Counted from the first letter of the stretch, positions 1 through 8,358 are shown. The stretch is DNA of 33,798 nucleotides from an uncultured Boseongicola sp. (GCA_905479635.1 CAJQNG010000207.1:1-33798); one strand, 5' to 3'. Notes: generated by a model not told the origin, from the letters alone. Numbers and translations are program-made.

Positions 1-907
1 CACGACGGGGTTTGTCCCAAGATGCCGCCTGATACTCGAAGTCGCCGTAGATGCGCTTAACGCCTTTTGGTGGACGTCCGCCTGGACGCTTTAGAAGATG
101 CGCAATTCTGCCCTGAAGTACACGGTTGGTGCGCAGTCGAATGGCATAGTAATATCTTTCCGCTTCCAGAGTTTTGTATAGCTCCGGGATGGCGAACGCA
201 GCATCCCCCCGGAAGAACCGCATCAGGTGACAATCCGCATATCGCGCGATGACGGGCTTCAGAACCTCTTCCCATCCATCTGCGCTGTGAACATTGCCGG
301 GGCGCAGAGCGCAGCGTTCCAAATGGCCAAACTGGTTGAAGACGAATAGCGGATGATAGCACATGCAGCCGAAATGCCCGTTCCAAGCGGTGCCTTCTTG
401 CGCGCCGTGGGTGGGACTGACCGAGCTGTGCATGTCGAGCGTGATCCACTTGGGCGGTTTGCGATTGTGAACCCGGTCGATCCAATGTCCCGACATGTCA
501 GCCAGCGGCGTGCGATTGTCGCTCGTCGCCAGAACTTCGGTCTCGAACCGTCCCATCTGGCTCGCGGAAGCGGCCTTGGCATCAACGGCCCGTCCTCCGA
601 CCACCTGCCGCATCACCGGATCGAGCGCCAGACGATCTGCATCATTTACATCATCATATCCCGCCAGCCGACCGAAGACAGACTGGCGCAACAGACCAAC
701 CAGAGAATGCAGTCGATTGTGGCCAGTGCGCGTGTCTCTCAGAAATCCACCCGCGATGTCGTGCAGGCCCAGCACCTCATCCAGTTCCCGAAACAACAGC
801 AGACCGCCGTCCGAACTGATCTTCGAGCCATGAAATTCCAGCCGCACTCGCCGGTTAAACCCCAGCCGAACATTGACCGCTCCGTTTGCACCCTCCGGGT
901 GACCCAT
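1..907 (-). CDS. IS1380-family transposase, C-terminus outside the window
   Basis: The minus-strand frame is open from an ATG at 907 to the window edge, about 302 codons, so this is the N-terminal two thirds of a DDE transposase that would cut and paste its own element. Reading it directly gives the IS1380-type blocks: a GLLLFRELDE stretch near residue 35, ITLDMHSS with the presumed first catalytic aspartate at about 158, EGTAWNGHFGCMCYHPLFVFNQ near 171-192, and FFRGDAAF with a second aspartate near 235. The third acidic residue lies beyond the window. GGAG sits about 9 bases before the ATG. As I recall the family, DMDSS is more usual than DMHSS, so the His at 160 may be a substitution. Family call is from motif recognition and is fairly sure; whether the gene is complete cannot be seen. 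Confidence 0.82.
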   Translation of the reverse strand, partial: MGHPEGANGAVNVRLGFNRRVRLEFHGSKISSDGGLLLFRELDEVLGLHDIAGGFLRDTRTGHNRLHSLVGLLRQSVFGRLAGYDDVNDADRLALDPVMRQVVGGRAVDAKAASASQMGRFETEVLATSDNRTPLADMSGHWIDRVHNRKPPKWITLDMHSSVSPTHGAQEGTAWNGHFGCMCYHPLFVFNQFGHLERCALRPGNVHSADGWEEVLKPVIARYADCHLMRFFRGDAAFAIPELYKTLEAERYYYAIRLRTNRVLQGRIAHLLKRPGGRPPKGVKRIYGDFEYQAASWDKPRR

Positions 908-959
908 GAAATCTCGCTCCAGACTGCATTAACATACTGAAATGTAACACGTTACTAGG
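1..959 (-). mobile_element. IS1380-type insertion element, one end inside the window
   Basis: The partial transposase is followed outward by about 50 noncoding bases. They contain arms GTAAC and GTTAC around 2 bases (about 943-954), and the sequence read on the minus strand starts with CC at 959. That position is a plausible outer end, inferred only from IS1380 ends often starting with CC. The other end is not in the window, so neither the inverted repeats nor a TTAA-type target duplication can be checked. Confidence 0.5.
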
Positions 960-1097
960 CAGTCAGGGCGCAAAAATCGTCGGTCTACTTGGGGAATGCG
1001 GGCTAGAACAAGGTTGCGGAGCTGAAATTCACTATCATAAAATACAGATACGCAGTCGCGGAACTGCCTGTGCCGACAACGAGATGGAGTTTTGGTC

Positions 1098-1391
1098 ATG
1101 CTACGCCATATTGTTTTGGTGACCTACAAATCTGAAGCAAGCCTAGAAGAGCGTGCGGCGATGCAGGCAACAGTTGCTGCGTTTGCAGAACAAGTGCCAG
1201 AAGTGCGATCATTGACCTGCGGTGAAAATGTAGGGAGCGGACCGAACCACCATGACTTTGCTATTGTTGCGGATTTCGACGACCTACCCGCCTTTCGCCG
1301 CTATATCGAAAGCGATGCACATCAATCTTATGTCAACACCTATGCGAAGGCGATTGTCGGAAAGCTTGCAGCCATTCAGCATGAATGGTGA
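1098..1391 (+). CDS. Dabb (stress-responsive alpha/beta barrel) domain protein
   Basis: A 97-residue protein that matches the Dabb ferredoxin-like fold over its whole length. It opens with MLRHIVLVTYK, has the E-x-x-x-A-x-x-Q-type helix, then a central strand with NHHDFAIVADFDD, then FRRYIESDAHQSYVN and a closing helix ending HEW. Family members are small dimeric cytosolic proteins, some induced by stress and some acting as polyketide-type cyclases; nothing here fixes a substrate. The frame extends to a TTG at 1092, but GGAGT at 1086-1090 sits 7-8 bases before the ATG at 1098, so that start is chosen. It stands alone between the IS1380 end and the LysR gene, so context adds no functional clue. 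Confidence 0.85.
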   Translation: MLRHIVLVTYKSEASLEERAAMQATVAAFAEQVPEVRSLTCGENVGSGPNHHDFAIVADFDDLPAFRRYIESDAHQSYVNTYAKAIVGKLAAIQHEW

Positions 1392-1641
1392 ACGCGGAGT
1401 CTTAAGATTGGGTTTCTTGTATCATGCATATGGCATTTTTGTTTCTCGCTTCATGGCTGATCATCGGTAAAATTGCCGCTGCACCCAATCTCACGCCTAA
1501 TATTTTGGCTATTTGGTCCAGATCATCATCGGCGTCTGACAAGGCAGCTAAAAACCGTGATGTAAGGCCGTTCACGCGTCTCAGACTCAGGAACACGACA
1601 GTTGGTCATCGCGACGAGTGCGACGGTAGCTCTATCCCGCA

Positions 1642-2592
1642 TTACGGACCTTCGCCACGGTCTCCACGAATGACTGCTAAGCCGGACTTTCCAGACATTC
1701 GAACTGTGTCGGCTAGCCCTCGCGCCAGAAAGTCGAACACGACCCTGATACGACGGCTGGTTCTGAGTTCGCGATGCGTGACTAACCACACCGGGAATTC
1801 AAGCGATGGGAGATCGGGCAACACCTTTTCGATTCCGGGTGTGGCCTCCCCCAGCAGCTCTGGCATATACGTGATGCCGTAGCCCGCTTTGACCAATTCC
1901 CACTGGACGACGCCGCTTTCGCTGGACATCACGAAATTCTCGCTACGCACGGGAATACCCTTATCACGCAGCGTGGTCACCAACTGATCGGAGTTTGGAC
2001 TGCCGACAAAGGCATGGTCCGCCAACGCGCGCGGTGCGCGCGGGCGCCCTGCTTTGTCCAGATACGCGGAAGCAGCGTAAAGGCTGGCCCGAAAATCGCC
2101 CAGATGCCGCGCGATCAGGTCGGGTTCGGTGGGCCGGACGTGACGGATCGCGATGTCGGCCTCGCGCCGCATCAGGTTCGAGATGTCGTTCGATGCAATG
2201 ATCCGAAGATGGATGCCCGGTGCTGTTTCACGAAGGTCACCGAGCAGACCCGGAAGGATTGCTGCCGACACCAGATCGGTGGCGGAAACTGCAACCTCTC
2301 CGGTTACTTCCTGGGATTGGCCCGCCGCAACTGTCGAAATCAGCGTCGCCGTCTCGCCCATAACCCGCACGTGATCCAAGAGATCCCGCCCGGCCGCGGT
2401 CAGGGTCGGTCCTCGCACAGTGCGTTCAAACAATGTGACGCCAAGCGCAGCCTCCAGTCCGGATATCTGGCGCCCGATTGTCGGTTGCGTCGTCTTCAGG
2501 GCGCGGGCCGCACCACTGAACGAGCCTTCCTCTGCGGTCGCAAGGAAGGCCCGCACCTGGTTCCAATCAAAGGACATCGCCTGCCAGTTCAT
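1642..2592 (-). CDS. LysR-family transcriptional regulator
   Basis: 316 residues, normal for the family. The N-terminal winged helix-turn-helix is clear (about residues 8-66: WNQVRAFLATAEEGSFSGAARALKTTQPTIGRQISGLEAALGV in outline), followed by the linker helix and a periplasmic-binding-protein-like effector domain (about 95-300) with DLVSAAILPGLL and the IRHVRP strand. It is a cytosolic DNA-binding regulator whose ligand cannot be predicted. It is divergent from the methyltransferase at 2678/2714, and the roughly 85-120 bp gap is the likely shared operator region, so control of that gene set is a reasonable guess. A second in-frame ATG at 2577 (MSFDWNQV) fits the usual LysR N-terminus about as well; no strong ribosome binding site separates the two starts. 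Confidence 0.9.
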   Translation of the reverse strand: MNWQAMSFDWNQVRAFLATAEEGSFSGAARALKTTQPTIGRQISGLEAALGVTLFERTVRGPTLTAAGRDLLDHVRVMGETATLISTVAAGQSQEVTGEVAVSATDLVSAAILPGLLGDLRETAPGIHLRIIASNDISNLMRREADIAIRHVRPTEPDLIARHLGDFRASLYAASAYLDKAGRPRAPRALADHAFVGSPNSDQLVTTLRDKGIPVRSENFVMSSESGVVQWELVKAGYGITYMPELLGEATPGIEKVLPDLPSLEFPVWLVTHRELRTSRRIRVVFDFLARGLADTVRMSGKSGLAVIRGDRGEGP

Positions 2593-2713
2593 ATGCAGGC
2601 GTATAGCTAAAGTACGATTTTCCGCAATACCTCTTCGCTCAACGCATGGCTAGTGCTCCTGCTCAAGGAGATACGCAATGCAAGACCCCGTACCACGCTC
2701 AAAGGAAAACAAC

Positions 2714-3337
2714 ATGTCCGCCCAAGCCTTCTGGGACCGGCAAGCTATCAAGTATGCCAAGAAACCCATCGCCGATCTAACCGCCTACGAAGAAAAACTT
2801 CAGCGTATCCGGTCGGTCCTGCGCCCGACCGACCGGATCCTTGAAATCGGCTGCGGGACGGGTGGCACCGCACGGAAGATCGCGACCGGGGTCGCCCATG
2901 TCACCGCGACCGATCTCTCCGCCGAGATGATCCGAATCGCGCGGTCGAGATCAGATGAGTTCACCGCGAAGAAAATTGAGATTCTTCAGGCCGAAGCGTC
3001 GCAGGAGGTGTCGGGATATCCCTTTGACGCCATCTGCGCTTTCAGCCTTCTCCACCTGGTGGATGACATTCCCAACGTTCTGGACGCTGTGTACCGGCAA
3101 GTGAAGCCCGGTGGTCTTTTCTTGTCGAAAACCGTTTGTCTCAAAGACAGCTCGCGCTGGATCCAGGTCATCGTACGCATGCTAGTTTCATTGCGAATTG
3201 CTCCGAAGGTGGTGTGCATAAGTCGAGCCGAATTGACCCGACATCTCATCAGCGCCGGGTTCGAAATCGACCAGACGGTCTACTTTGATAAGAAACGTAT
3301 GAGTCCGTTCATCATCGCACGGCGACCGGCCGATTGA
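2714..3337 (+). CDS. class I SAM-dependent methyltransferase
   Basis: A 207-residue Rossmann-fold methyltransferase. The SAM-binding glycine loop is ILEIGCGTGGTA at about 42-53, the acidic residue ending strand 2 is in TATDLSAEM, the motif IV region is FDAICAFSLLHL and the post-core block is QVKPGGLFLSKT. The acceptor is unknown. Conserved sequence begins at SAQAFWD, and AAAGGA lies about 8 bases before the ATG at 2714. An in-frame ATG at 2678 has an even better AAGGAG 8 bases upstream and would add 12 poorly conserved residues, so either start is possible. It heads a plus-strand run with the membrane protein at 3400 and the methyltransferase at 3895, opposite a LysR regulator. Confidence 0.88.
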   Translation: MSAQAFWDRQAIKYAKKPIADLTAYEEKLQRIRSVLRPTDRILEIGCGTGGTARKIATGVAHVTATDLSAEMIRIARSRSDEFTAKKIEILQAEASQEVSGYPFDAICAFSLLHLVDDIPNVLDAVYRQVKPGGLFLSKTVCLKDSSRWIQVIVRMLVSLRIAPKVVCISRAELTRHLISAGFEIDQTVYFDKKRMSPFIIARRPAD

Positions 3338-3399
3338 GCGCAGATTTGCGGTAAGCACCCCAGCCCTTCCACCCATGAAAACATGAAAGACCCATTCCG

Positions 3400-3798
3400 A
3401 TGGAAACGATCGATACGAAAGCCAAACTCTCGGCCCTTTGGCTATTCATTCTTCTCAACATCATCTTCCGCGACATCCATCAGTATGCATTGAAATCCCA
3501 CCTCGAGATGCTGCTGACAGGGACCTACAACGGGACCGTGATTACCGACACGATAATGCTTATTGGCGGCTTTCTGGTCGAAGTCTTGATAGCCATGGTG
3601 CTCTTTTCTCTGCTTCTGGACCGTAGGATCGGGCGACCGGTTACCTTCTTCGCGGCCTTGACGACAACAGGCACACTCCTCTCGACCCCGCCGAGCGACC
3701 CCGATGACGTCTTCTTCTTGATTATCGAACTGGCTGCGATGTCTTCGATCCTCTGGACGGCGTGGACTTGGCCGGATCACGTCAGGTCCCCCGCATAA
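3400..3798 (+). CDS. small four-helix integral membrane protein (DUF6326-like)
   Basis: 132 residues with four predicted membrane segments: about 9-28 (LSALWLFILLNIIFRDIHQY), 49-73, 79-97 and 103-124, and short polar termini. The first helix with its L-N-I-I-F-R-D motif resembles DUF6326-type proteins, which have no established function; this assignment is from memory of the family. It would sit in the inner membrane. It starts 62 bp after the preceding methyltransferase and ends 96 bp before the next one, so co-transcription is likely. It could be a minor component of whatever the two methyltransferases modify, but that is speculation. Confidence 0.75.
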   Translation: METIDTKAKLSALWLFILLNIIFRDIHQYALKSHLEMLLTGTYNGTVITDTIMLIGGFLVEVLIAMVLFSLLLDRRIGRPVTFFAALTTTGTLLSTPPSDPDDVFFLIIELAAMSSILWTAWTWPDHVRSPA

Positions 3799-3894
3799 AT
3801 CATCTGCGCCCCAAGGCTCGCGTCGTCATCAACCATGGTTTGACGCGACTGGAGGGGGCCAACGAACGCCCAGCATTGGAGCAGGACCAACCAC

Positions 3895-4557
3895 ATGTTT
3901 ACACAGACGCCTGCACGCGACCTCGCCGATCACTACGACAGGATGGCGTCCAATTATGACAAGTTTCACCGCCGGTGGCTGCGGCATGCAGGTGGTGAGG
4001 CCCAGGCGGCATTGGAGGCTCTGGTGCGGGCACTTATCACGACAGACACGGATCTGCTTGATGCTGGTTGTGGCACCGGCACCTTGGCACGCACCTTGAT
4101 CGCGGAGGGCATGTCGCCAGCCAAAATGACCCTTCTCGATCCCTCAGACGCAATGTTGGCAAGATGCAGCGACATCCCGGCGGTGCAAGTTAAAGGACGA
4201 TTGGAGTCCCTGCCCTTTGAGGATGCAAAATTTGATATAGTGACCTGCGCTTGGGCGCTCGAAACCGTCCCGCATCCGAACCTGGCATTAAAGGAGCTTT
4301 GCCGTGTCGTTCGACCTGGCGGCGTGCTTTGTCTGGCGTTTTGCGCTAATTTTCCGGCACGTGGCCTTGCCGACGGTTTGATGCGCCAAGCCCTCTTGTG
4401 GCGCGGCAGTGGCCAATTCCTTTCGCATGGACACGTCATACACACCCTTGAAAATGCAGGGGAGTTTGTGGTTCGCTCAGTTCCAAGTACGGGGCCCGCA
4501 GCGACCCTCCTCGCGAAGCGAAAGGAAAAAATCGGCACGACCTCGATTGCTGTCTAA
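3895..4557 (+). CDS. class I SAM-dependent methyltransferase (Methyltransf_11 type)
   Basis: 220 residues. After a helical lead-in with HYDRMASNYDKFH (typical of UbiE/Coq5-like small-molecule methyltransferases) comes the SAM loop LLDAGCGTGTLA at about 54-65, then the acidic strand LLDPSDAML with Asp at 82, the motif SLPFEDAKFDIVTCAWALETV and the post-core CRVVRPGGVL. The protein is cytosolic. The YD-x-F start and the LPFEDAKFD motif favour a small or lipid-like acceptor over nucleic acid. AGGA lies about 9 bases before the ATG. It is the last gene of the run that begins at 2678/2714; the sequence after its stop is noncoding. Confidence 0.88.
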   Translation: MFTQTPARDLADHYDRMASNYDKFHRRWLRHAGGEAQAALEALVRALITTDTDLLDAGCGTGTLARTLIAEGMSPAKMTLLDPSDAMLARCSDIPAVQVKGRLESLPFEDAKFDIVTCAWALETVPHPNLALKELCRVVRPGGVLCLAFCANFPARGLADGLMRQALLWRGSGQFLSHGHVIHTLENAGEFVVRSVPSTGPAATLLAKRKEKIGTTSIAV

Positions 4558-5052
4558 GCGTGCCGCGCCCTAACTTCGCACCTCAGAAAGAGGTAGGGTA
4601 TCGGTTTGTATGACTGCCAAAGTCTGTTCAGCGAGTCGCTGCGTCAGCGGCAGGCAGCCGCTTACAGCCTAGTGACCGGCTAGATGCTGAAGGATTTGTC
4701 GTCAAGGATTTTTGAAAAGTGCGCAATTTGGCAATGCGGATATTTGTGGCGCCGCAGAACAGTGGCATTTTGGGATCCTAGCTGCCGTTCACTACTCATG
4801 CGATCTTTTGGTTCACAGGCGCGGCAATCTTGGTGTGCCTGGCGGGCGCACTGAGTGATCACGAAGATCGAATGCCCCCGCTATCAGCTTCCGGTTCGCC
4901 GAGGTGGCCATGATCAGAAACACAGTCAGTGCCGTCCTGGCTGCCTTGCACCGCCTTCGGTTGTCAACGTCCGGCGTTCTATCTTCTAAAACGACAAAGC
5001 ACTTGCGGAATGCCGGTTCAGTTGCAGCTTCGTGTCATGTTATGGGCCTGAC
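4558..5052. other. intergenic region without a recognisable gene
   Basis: About 495 bases. No convincing coding frame was found. One plus frame near 4790-4910 reads like the hydrophobic tail of a membrane protein (FWFTGAAILVCLAGALS) and stops at the TGA at about 4911-4913, but it has no start and no upstream continuation. At best it is a gene relic. No tRNA, strong hairpin or repeat was seen. Confidence 0.5.
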
Positions 5053-6396
5053 ATGGCAAACGAGACGCAAGAGACATCGATGCACCTCGCGCAGCAGCGA
5101 TTCAAGCTGCGGGTCTGGATTACATCCAGGCTCTGGGCGCAGGTGATGGCCGGAATGGTACTGGGTTTTGGCCTGGGCCTCCTGTTGAGTGAGTCGACGG
5201 GAGTCGTTCCGCCTGAAATCGCCGAGGTGATCGGACTTTGGCTGGCCTTGCCGGGCCAGATCTTTCTGGCGCTGATCGCCATGGTCCTCATCCCCCTGAT
5301 CTTTTCGTCGATCGTGGGCGGGCTTGTGGGGGCCGGGTCAGGTGAGGAGTTGCGCTCAGTTGGCCTGCGGTTGGCTGCGTTCATCCTAGCGACTACGACG
5401 GTGGCGGCGACCATCGGTGTAGCGCTTGCGCAGTGGCTGAAACCCGGTGTGGGTCTTGCCGGTTTTTCCGTGCCACCCGGGGAACCCGGCCCTCCTTCCA
5501 AAACCGGCCTTGTGAGCGAGATGCCCGATCTCAGCGAGCCTTCAACCCTGCCGAACCTGATCGCCAACATCCTGCCGTCCAATCCCACCGCCTCGATCGT
5601 GCAGGGGGACATGCTGGCCGTTGTCGTGCTGGCACTGCTGGTCGGCATCTCGGTCACACAGGTTCAGCGCAGCCGTGCCGCACCTTTCCTGGCACTGATG
5701 GAGGCGTTGCTTTCGATCTCGATGAATATCGTAAAATGGGCAATGTTTCTGGCACCCTTGGCGGTTTTCGGGCTGATGGCGCAACTGGTGATGCGCACGG
5801 GGCTTGAAACCATGCTTGGCATCTCGGGCTATGTGGGCGCCGTGCTGTTGGGGTTGGCCGGCCTGTTGGTACTGTATCTTTTGATCGCGCTGATCTTTGC
5901 TCGGGTGACGCCGTGGCGTTTCCTAAAGGTTGCGGGCAGCAACCTTTTACTGGCGTTTTCCACATCCAGTTCCTCGGCAGTGATGCCGGTGACGATCCAG
6001 TCGGCGCGTCAGCTTGGCGTGCCAGATAATATCGCCAACCTGGTGGTACCGTTGGGGGCAACGATGAACATGGCCGGCACTGCGTTGTATCAGGCGGTGG
6101 CCATTCTCTTTCTTGCGCAGCTTGCCGGGGTCGAGCTGACGGGGGCTCAGACCGCGGCTGTGATCGGGACACTTGTCGCCTCGAGTATTGGCGCGCCCGG
6201 CACCCCGGGCGTCAGCATTGCCATTCTGATCAACGTAGCCACAAGCATGGGCATACCGGTCGAAGGCATGGTGATCATTCTTGGCGTCGATCGCCTGCTC
6301 GACATGTGCCGGACGGTCGTCAATGTCACCGGTGATCTGGTTGCGGCGGTGCTGCTTCGCGCGGTGGGGCAAACACATACGGAAATCCCGGCATGA
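5053..6396 (+). CDS. dicarboxylate/amino acid:cation symporter (DAACS/SDF family)
   Basis: About 447 residues from the ATG at 5053; a GTG at 5032 and an ATG at 5080 are alternatives and none has a strong ribosome binding site. It is an inner-membrane elevator-type carrier that imports acidic substrates with Na+ or H+. Visible landmarks (from 5053) are the serine-rich hairpin STSSSSA at about 303-309, the TM7 motif NMAGT at 339-343, the second hairpin GAPGTPG near 381-387, and the TM8 substrate site DRLLDMCRTVVNVTGD at 413-428 with D413, D417, R420 and N424. The arginine is the one that reads an acidic side chain in GltPh-like carriers. The odd point is NMAGT where the family has NMDGT, so a cation-coordinating Asp is missing. 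No partner gene is adjacent. Confidence 0.93.
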   Translation: MANETQETSMHLAQQRFKLRVWITSRLWAQVMAGMVLGFGLGLLLSESTGVVPPEIAEVIGLWLALPGQIFLALIAMVLIPLIFSSIVGGLVGAGSGEELRSVGLRLAAFILATTTVAATIGVALAQWLKPGVGLAGFSVPPGEPGPPSKTGLVSEMPDLSEPSTLPNLIANILPSNPTASIVQGDMLAVVVLALLVGISVTQVQRSRAAPFLALMEALLSISMNIVKWAMFLAPLAVFGLMAQLVMRTGLETMLGISGYVGAVLLGLAGLLVLYLLIALIFARVTPWRFLKVAGSNLLLAFSTSSSSAVMPVTIQSARQLGVPDNIANLVVPLGATMNMAGTALYQAVAILFLAQLAGVELTGAQTAAVIGTLVASSIGAPGTPGVSIAILINVATSMGIPVEGMVIILGVDRLLDMCRTVVNVTGDLVAAVLLRAVGQTHTEIPA

Positions 6397-6446
6397 GCCA
6401 GGGTAGAGCTATCGTGCAGTGCGCGGATTGGGCCCAATCGTCGTAA

Positions 6447-7028
6447 CTATTCCGCGCGGAGATTGTGCGCTGACGCCCTAGTGGTGTGTGGCTGATGGTC
6501 GTCCGGTGCGCCAGCGGCGCTAAAGTCGCCTGACATCAGCTCCTCCATGAAAAGACTTACGAACTGTGCTCGGCCATGGGTGTCGGACTTTGAATAAATG
6601 CTGGTTGCTTGGGCGCGTACAGTCCCGGAGGCGGTCCTTCTAACTTGCCCGATGCTCTCATTGTCGAGACCCTTGAGGATCATAATAGCAATGTCGCGCT
6701 CTGCTTCGGTCAGGTTCCAGTCATCGAAGAAGCGATCCATCACCTCGGCCATTTGACCACGTGCGACCATCAACCCCGCATCCATGTCACCCATACGCGC
6801 CAGCAATCGACGCAACTCCACCATCAAGAACATGACGCCCCAAATGAGCACGACAGCCGCCAAGGCTTCAAGTCCAAGATGCAGGTCGTCAAGGTGACCA
6901 CCCTCGCGGAAATCTGTAATGATGTCGCCAATGAAGAATAGTGCGCAAAGGGCCTGCAGAATGATAATGCCTGCAAGCGCAGTTGCGCGCCGTTCCTTTG
7001 TCTTTGGAATCCGTTTTGGTCGCTTCAT
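6447..7028 (-). CDS. membrane-anchored LuxR-type helix-turn-helix regulator
   Basis: 193 residues. After a basic N-terminus come two membrane segments (about 17-38 and 51-71), a short coiled linker (ELRRLLARMGDMDAGLMVARGQMAEVMDRFFDDW) and a C-terminal GerE/LuxR-like helix-turn-helix at about 104-165 (NLTEAERDIAIMILKGLDNESIGQVRRTASGTVRAQATSIYSK in outline), then a polar tail. The family's S/T-P-R-E start is T-E-A-E here, and the recognition helix keeps TVRAQ. The frame extends to 7103, but the ATG at 7028 overlaps the stop of the cytochrome gene as ATGA, which marks translational coupling and decides the start. It probably senses a membrane or periplasmic redox state and regulates from the membrane; the target is unknown. 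Confidence 0.85.
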   Translation of the reverse strand: MKRPKRIPKTKERRATALAGIIILQALCALFFIGDIITDFREGGHLDDLHLGLEALAAVVLIWGVMFLMVELRRLLARMGDMDAGLMVARGQMAEVMDRFFDDWNLTEAERDIAIMILKGLDNESIGQVRRTASGTVRAQATSIYSKSDTHGRAQFVSLFMEELMSGDFSAAGAPDDHQPHTTRASAHNLRAE

Positions 7029-7609
7029 TCCAGCTTCGTTCCCTGGGGGACACGCTTTCGCCCGATTACCATGGCACGCACCAAATTGACACCAGATCGC
7101 CAACTATCGAACGCAACTCCGGCGACATGCAGCGCAACTGACAGGATCAGCCAGTTGAAGATCAACTCGTGCGCCTCTTCCACCCAGTCGATGCCAAAAA
7201 ACCGTATGGTCGTCATCATGTAGCCAGTCACGCCGATGCCGATTACCGTAAGCCAAAGGTTATAAATCATTATCGCACCCAGCGGATTGTGGGACAAATG
7301 AACGGTTTTGTCGCCGCTCAGAACGGACCGGGCATAGCTGATCGCCCGCGCCGGACTTGGCGGAAATGCCGTGAAACGTGCATATTGCGGCCCGATGATG
7401 GCCCAGACAAGCCGGATGCCGACCAGCCCCAGAGCAGCATATCCCACCCATTCATGCAGATTGCTTTCCTCCTCCAGTATCGCGCCGTTCAACAGAATTG
7501 TCAGAGCGAGAGACCAGTGAATCAACCGGACAAGCGGGTCCCACACGGCCACGTCGCGGGCGCTTGCGCGCCTGCTGCTGCGATCGTCCGAAGAAGCTGA
7601 CACCGTCAA
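7025..7609 (-). CDS. cytochrome b561 / Ni-Fe-hydrogenase-type cytochrome b
   Basis: About 194 residues with four membrane helices. It opens with VWDPLVRLIHWSLA, the signature of bacterial di-haem b-type cytochromes. Candidate haem ligands are H31, H52, H147 and H161, and the HNPLGA motif is at 107-112. The protein would carry electrons across or along the inner membrane between quinone and a periplasmic partner. The start is ambiguous: a TTG at 7609 directly follows the upstream stop, while a GTG at 7603 has AAGTGAG about 6 bases before it. It is sandwiched between a PepSY protein and a membrane-bound regulator, all on one transcript. PepSY plus b561 is a common small electron-transfer pairing. 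Confidence 0.92.
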   Translation of the reverse strand: MTVSASSDDRSSRRASARDVAVWDPLVRLIHWSLALTILLNGAILEEESNLHEWVGYAALGLVGIRLVWAIIGPQYARFTAFPPSPARAISYARSVLSGDKTVHLSHNPLGAIMIYNLWLTVIGIGVTGYMMTTIRFFGIDWVEEAHELIFNWLILSVALHVAGVAFDSWRSGVNLVRAMVIGRKRVPQGTKLE

Positions 7610-7610
7610 C

Positions 7611-7862
7611 TCACTTCATCTCGAGCTTGGTGATCTTGCCGGTCTCGGCACTCACGTAGGCTTCACCCATTTTGCCATCCTTGATGAAATAGACTTCAAT
7701 CTTTCCATCCTCCATTTCGGCTTTGCGCACTTCATAGCCCATTTCGGTCAGGGCCGCCTGTGCCTGCTCGATCGTCGTGCCAAGCACAGTGTCGGTATCA
7801 AGATCCAGTGCCAGTGCAGGGGTCGCCAGAGCGAGAAGTGTGATCAGTGCAAATTTACGCAT
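7611..7862 (-). CDS. periplasmic PepSY-domain protein
   Basis: 83 residues. An N-terminal signal peptide (MRKFALITLLALATPALA, cut near residue 18) is followed by one PepSY repeat: TTIEQAQAALTEMGYEVRKAEMEDGKIEVYFIKDGKMGEAYVSAETGKI. Single-PepSY secreted proteins are small binding or regulatory domains, often beside b-type cytochromes. The gene opens the operon with the cytochrome, one base apart, and the LuxR-type regulator. A dyad CTGA-N6-TCAG lies about 135 bp upstream at 7997-8010. The family call is sure; the role, perhaps a periplasmic partner of the cytochrome, is inferred from position. Confidence 0.9.
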   Translation of the reverse strand: MRKFALITLLALATPALALDLDTDTVLGTTIEQAQAALTEMGYEVRKAEMEDGKIEVYFIKDGKMGEAYVSAETGKITKLEMK

Positions 7863-7996
7863 TTTTTCTCTTCAGGTTTAATTGCTGCGTCGACGGGTGT
7901 TGGCGCTGAACATCAACTGGGCCTTTTGATCCGATGGCGCTATTGCCTTGCAGCTTACGCAGCCAAGAATAAGCGCATGCTTAGGGCGGAAAGGTG

Positions 7997-8010
7997 CTGA
8001 TCTAGGTCAG
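7997..8010. promoter_or_regulatory. FNR-like dyad, degenerate
   Basis: The 14-mer CTGATCTAGGTCAG is a near-palindrome, with only the T/G pair mismatched, and has the spacing of an FNR/FnrL box (TTGAT-N4-ATCAA). It differs from that consensus at three positions and lies about 135 bp from the PepSY start, so it is a weak candidate. It gains interest because two closer matches stand before the copper genes at 23165 and 23669. Confidence 0.35.
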
Positions 8011-8260
8011 TCTAAAGCGCGATCTCAAGGACATGGATTGCAAAAAGACGCTGGCCGAACTTGGTGATAAAGACCTAAAGTGGCGCAGGAAGTAGCCCCA
8101 AAAGTCGACGTTGGCGCGGCCACTGCCAAGGTCGCTTTTCCTCACAGCGGACCTTAGTGCACGCTGCCACGAATTTACGGTTCCCGCCCAAAGTGTCCAA
8201 TGCAGCGTTCAGCGCCAATGTCTTAGGAGGGCGGCGGGCTCAACCGGTCGAGGCAACACA

Positions 8261-8358
8261 TGAACTGATGCGGTGGATGCCTCCATCCAACGGCATCAAT
8301 TGTGCCAAAGTGGTTTCATATGAACCAAAGAGAGGGAGGCAGCCACCGCATCAGTTCA
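8261..8358. repeat. 98-bp imperfect palindrome with 16-bp perfect outer arms
   Basis: Bases 8261-8276 (TGAACTGATGCGGTGG) are the exact reverse complement of 8343-8358. Pairing continues inward with one mismatch through TGCCTCC, giving arms of about 24-28 bp around a loop that itself contains the near-palindrome GGTTTCATATGAACC. In single strand or RNA it would form a long hairpin. It may be a miniature inverted-repeat element or the fused ends of a lost insertion sequence. No clear target duplication is visible at its edges. Confidence 0.75.

Noticed and set aside
4785-4913. Hydrophobic frame reading FWFTGAAILVCLAGALS
   Set aside because: No start or upstream continuation; too short to name as a gene relic.
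8033-8095. 20-codon frame MDCKKTLAELGDKDLKWRRK
   Set aside because: AAGG is only 3 bases from the ATG, and length and isolation give no support for a real peptide.
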